NCBI RefSeq assembly: GCF_001039355.2
Contig: NW_019773514.1
Coordinates: forward strand, 736,147-783,650
Source of the DNA: Lingula anatina
Lineage: Eukaryota > Brachiopoda > Lingulata > Lingulida > Lingulidae
Reading direction: 5' to 3'
DNA: 47,504 bases
Shown here: piece after piece, positions 45,901 to 47,504 of the stretch
How the letters are laid out: the number at the start of each line of letters is the position of its first letter
Numbering within the stretch: the stretch's first letter is position 1
The notes under the pieces: generated by a model
What the model was told of the DNA's origin: nothing
The model's database searches: none
Seen by the model: the letters and a program-made list of their open reading frames with translations, nothing else
Translations under genes and position numbers: made by a program

Positions 45901-47504
45901 AATGATAAATACTTGGTGAATATATAGATTGTTTGGCTATAGGGATATTTAAAAGATAATATTTTGATATTTATAGTACAAAGAAATTATTTGCAATGAA
46001 AAATATGCTTTTGATAAATTGTTATGAGCATAAAATGATATTTTGAAAGATAAAAAAAAAAAACATTTTAGTAAATGGAGACAGATAAAATTATGATGTT
46101 ACCATAAACCCTAAAGCACATTTTTATTAGCTAAAATGTGGAATAAGTTCTCCTCATTTCCTTAAAAAACTGCATTTGATTATACTTTTTATCTCTTGAT
46201 TCTTATGCCATGATACTTGATCACCAGCCAAAAGAAACTGATAGTCATAGTTGGATCTTATTGTTTCTGTTGACTCAATGCCATGTTTTTTATCTTTATA
46301 TTTGCAGCAGGTTTAAATTACTGTAATTTCTCATAGATACCAAACTCACATTTATCTGTAATTTTATAGTTTGATATTATTCTCACTCAGATAATATTAT
46401 CAACATTTTATGGCAGGTATCCAACCCGTTTAGAAGAACTTGTGAATCTTTTTTTTGTGGATTAATTAACAGTTTTGTTTTGATTTTGAGATGCATTTTC
46501 ATATTACAGATCCACGTTTTTAGTAACCTTCAGTCAAATTTGTGCTATTTTCCTCTCATGATAATGACAATATTTTGAAAACTTATCAGAAAGATTGTTT
46601 ATGGCCAAAGGAATTGTATTTCCTGATGTTTTAGTTAAAGTAATCATTTACTTCAAAACAATTATTGAAAACTTTTACATCAAAAAAGTGTAAAGATCTA
46701 ATCTTTATTTAACCAGAAGGATGGGTTTTAGCCAACTCTCTTGTGATGGTACAGGTAATCCTATAATTACTAATTATCATTCCACTTCAGTGGTATATTA
46801 CCTAATGTGCATGCAAAGGCATTGATGTCTTGGATATAACTGTGACAGATGTCATTATCAACAATGACAGTGAGCGAGGACGAGACTGGAGATGATGAAC
46901 ATCAGAATGCCATGCCTTCATTAGCTGGCAAAGTTTTTGCATATAAGACAACAGCATTAATGAAGATGTTTCGTGATTTTCATATTCACAGCTCTCACAC
47001 GTTAGTGACTTTGGTGTGAGGTCGGAGATTAGTATTCTTTTTTTTATTATTTCTGAGGGTTCCATTGATAGTAGTTTGAATTCAAGTTTTTTTTTTTTTA
47101 TGAACTCCCTATGGAAAATGCTTGATTGCAATTGGCCTAATATTATTCAGACAAAACTCCTTCCCTTGTTCATTACTTCCCAGTTGTAAAAAAAGTAGTG
47201 CTTTAATTAGAGCACATTCAGAACAGCAAACTTACCAATCCCCGGATCAAATATGGCTGACCCAATTGAATGCTTGTTGCATAATTCCCGCTGGGAATCA
47301 TATTCATATTCAGTGTCTGATCAGGAATGAAGTGGCAAGCTTTTTTAGTGGGTCACCATATTTGATCTGGAGATTTTTTAGTCTGCTGTTCAGCTCCGAA
47401 TGCACTCATAGGGGGTTGCTTTTGAGTAGAAGCATTGAGAAGTTAAGACTTATCTTTTTCTGTTAAAATTGATCCTAACATGGCTACTTTACTAGACTTC
47501 TTTT
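42970..47504. repeat. Second copy of the >4.5-kb duplicated block (likely allelic), running off the window
   Basis: Collinear with 37001-41584, including the conserved sub-blocks and the hairpin MITE. Open frames here (for example 46802-47131 minus and 47122-47466 plus) sit over the homologous non-coding sequence and the MITE. They are interrupted or of different length in the other copy, so none is called. Confidence 0.85.
47210..47407. mobile_element. Hairpin MITE, allelic copy of 41292-41488
   Basis: Same element and flanks as 41292-41488. The plus-strand frame at 47122-47466 is mostly this hairpin and is not a gene. Confidence 0.6.

Noticed and set aside
46802-47466. 109-codon minus and 114-codon plus frames near the window end
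   Set aside because: The homologous region of the other copy does not preserve equivalent frames, and the plus frame is largely the hairpin MITE.
1-47504. tRNA, rRNA, CRISPR array, autonomous transposase or reverse-transcriptase gene
   Set aside because: Looked for promoter-box words, regularly spaced direct repeats and domain-like translations on both strands. None was convincing.
37001-47504. A genuine recent segmental duplication
   Set aside because: Possible, but the breakpoint coincides exactly with a lone N, and the same pattern occurs at 4374. An uncollapsed haplotype explains both more simply.

Overview
The window looks like AT-rich, intron- and repeat-dominated DNA of an animal, most plausibly a highly polymorphic marine invertebrate. 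A sea urchin or another non-vertebrate deuterostome would fit, but that is inference. The reasons are abundant microsatellites, several ~200-260 bp hairpin MITEs, no long open reading frame in 47.5 kb, a single CpG-rich island near 24 kb with ETS- and YY1-type promoter motifs, and assembly Ns flanked by near-identical sequence of the kind produced by unmerged haplotypes. I find no bacterial-style gene, RNA gene, autonomous transposon gene or CRISPR array.

Layout. Positions 1-24000 look like upstream intergenic sequence. They hold a TGACC-rich DR1-like cluster (1.2-1.45 kb), a ~2.2 kb sequence present twice around a single N at 4374, nested inverted repeats near 8 kb, a snap-back hairpin flanked by long (TA)n tracts near 12.6 kb, and hairpin MITEs near 13.5, 15.8, 16.0 and 18.3 kb. 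Positions 23.68-24.91 kb form the only CpG-rich, promoter-like region. It contains the one protein-coding feature I am willing to propose: a short first coding exon at 24387-24444 (+). Its residues 9-16 (RRKQQNPR) match the N-terminal NuRD/RBBP4-recruiting motif of the teashirt (TSHZ), FOG/ZFPM, SALL, BCL11 and ZNF423/521 zinc-finger repressors, and it is followed directly by a GT splice donor in phase 1.

If that call is right, 24445 to the end is one large first intron whose downstream exons lie beyond the window. That is the usual shape of these developmental regulators: a tiny motif exon, then a very long intron rich in cis-regulatory elements. The putative intron holds degenerate tandem repeats (30.4, 35.0 and 35.9 kb), a hairpin MITE with a clean TAA target-site duplication (32.45 kb), and a block of at least 4.5 kb present twice (37001-41584 and 42970-47504) that meets at a single N (42969). 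By eye the two copies differ by about 3% over most of their length but are almost identical in a few sub-blocks. Those sub-blocks are the best candidates for conserved regulatory elements.

The two duplicated blocks are most simply read as both alleles of one locus left in tandem by the assembler, not as real duplications. The most useful follow-ups are to confirm the motif exon by RNA or orthology, and to collapse the two single-N joins.
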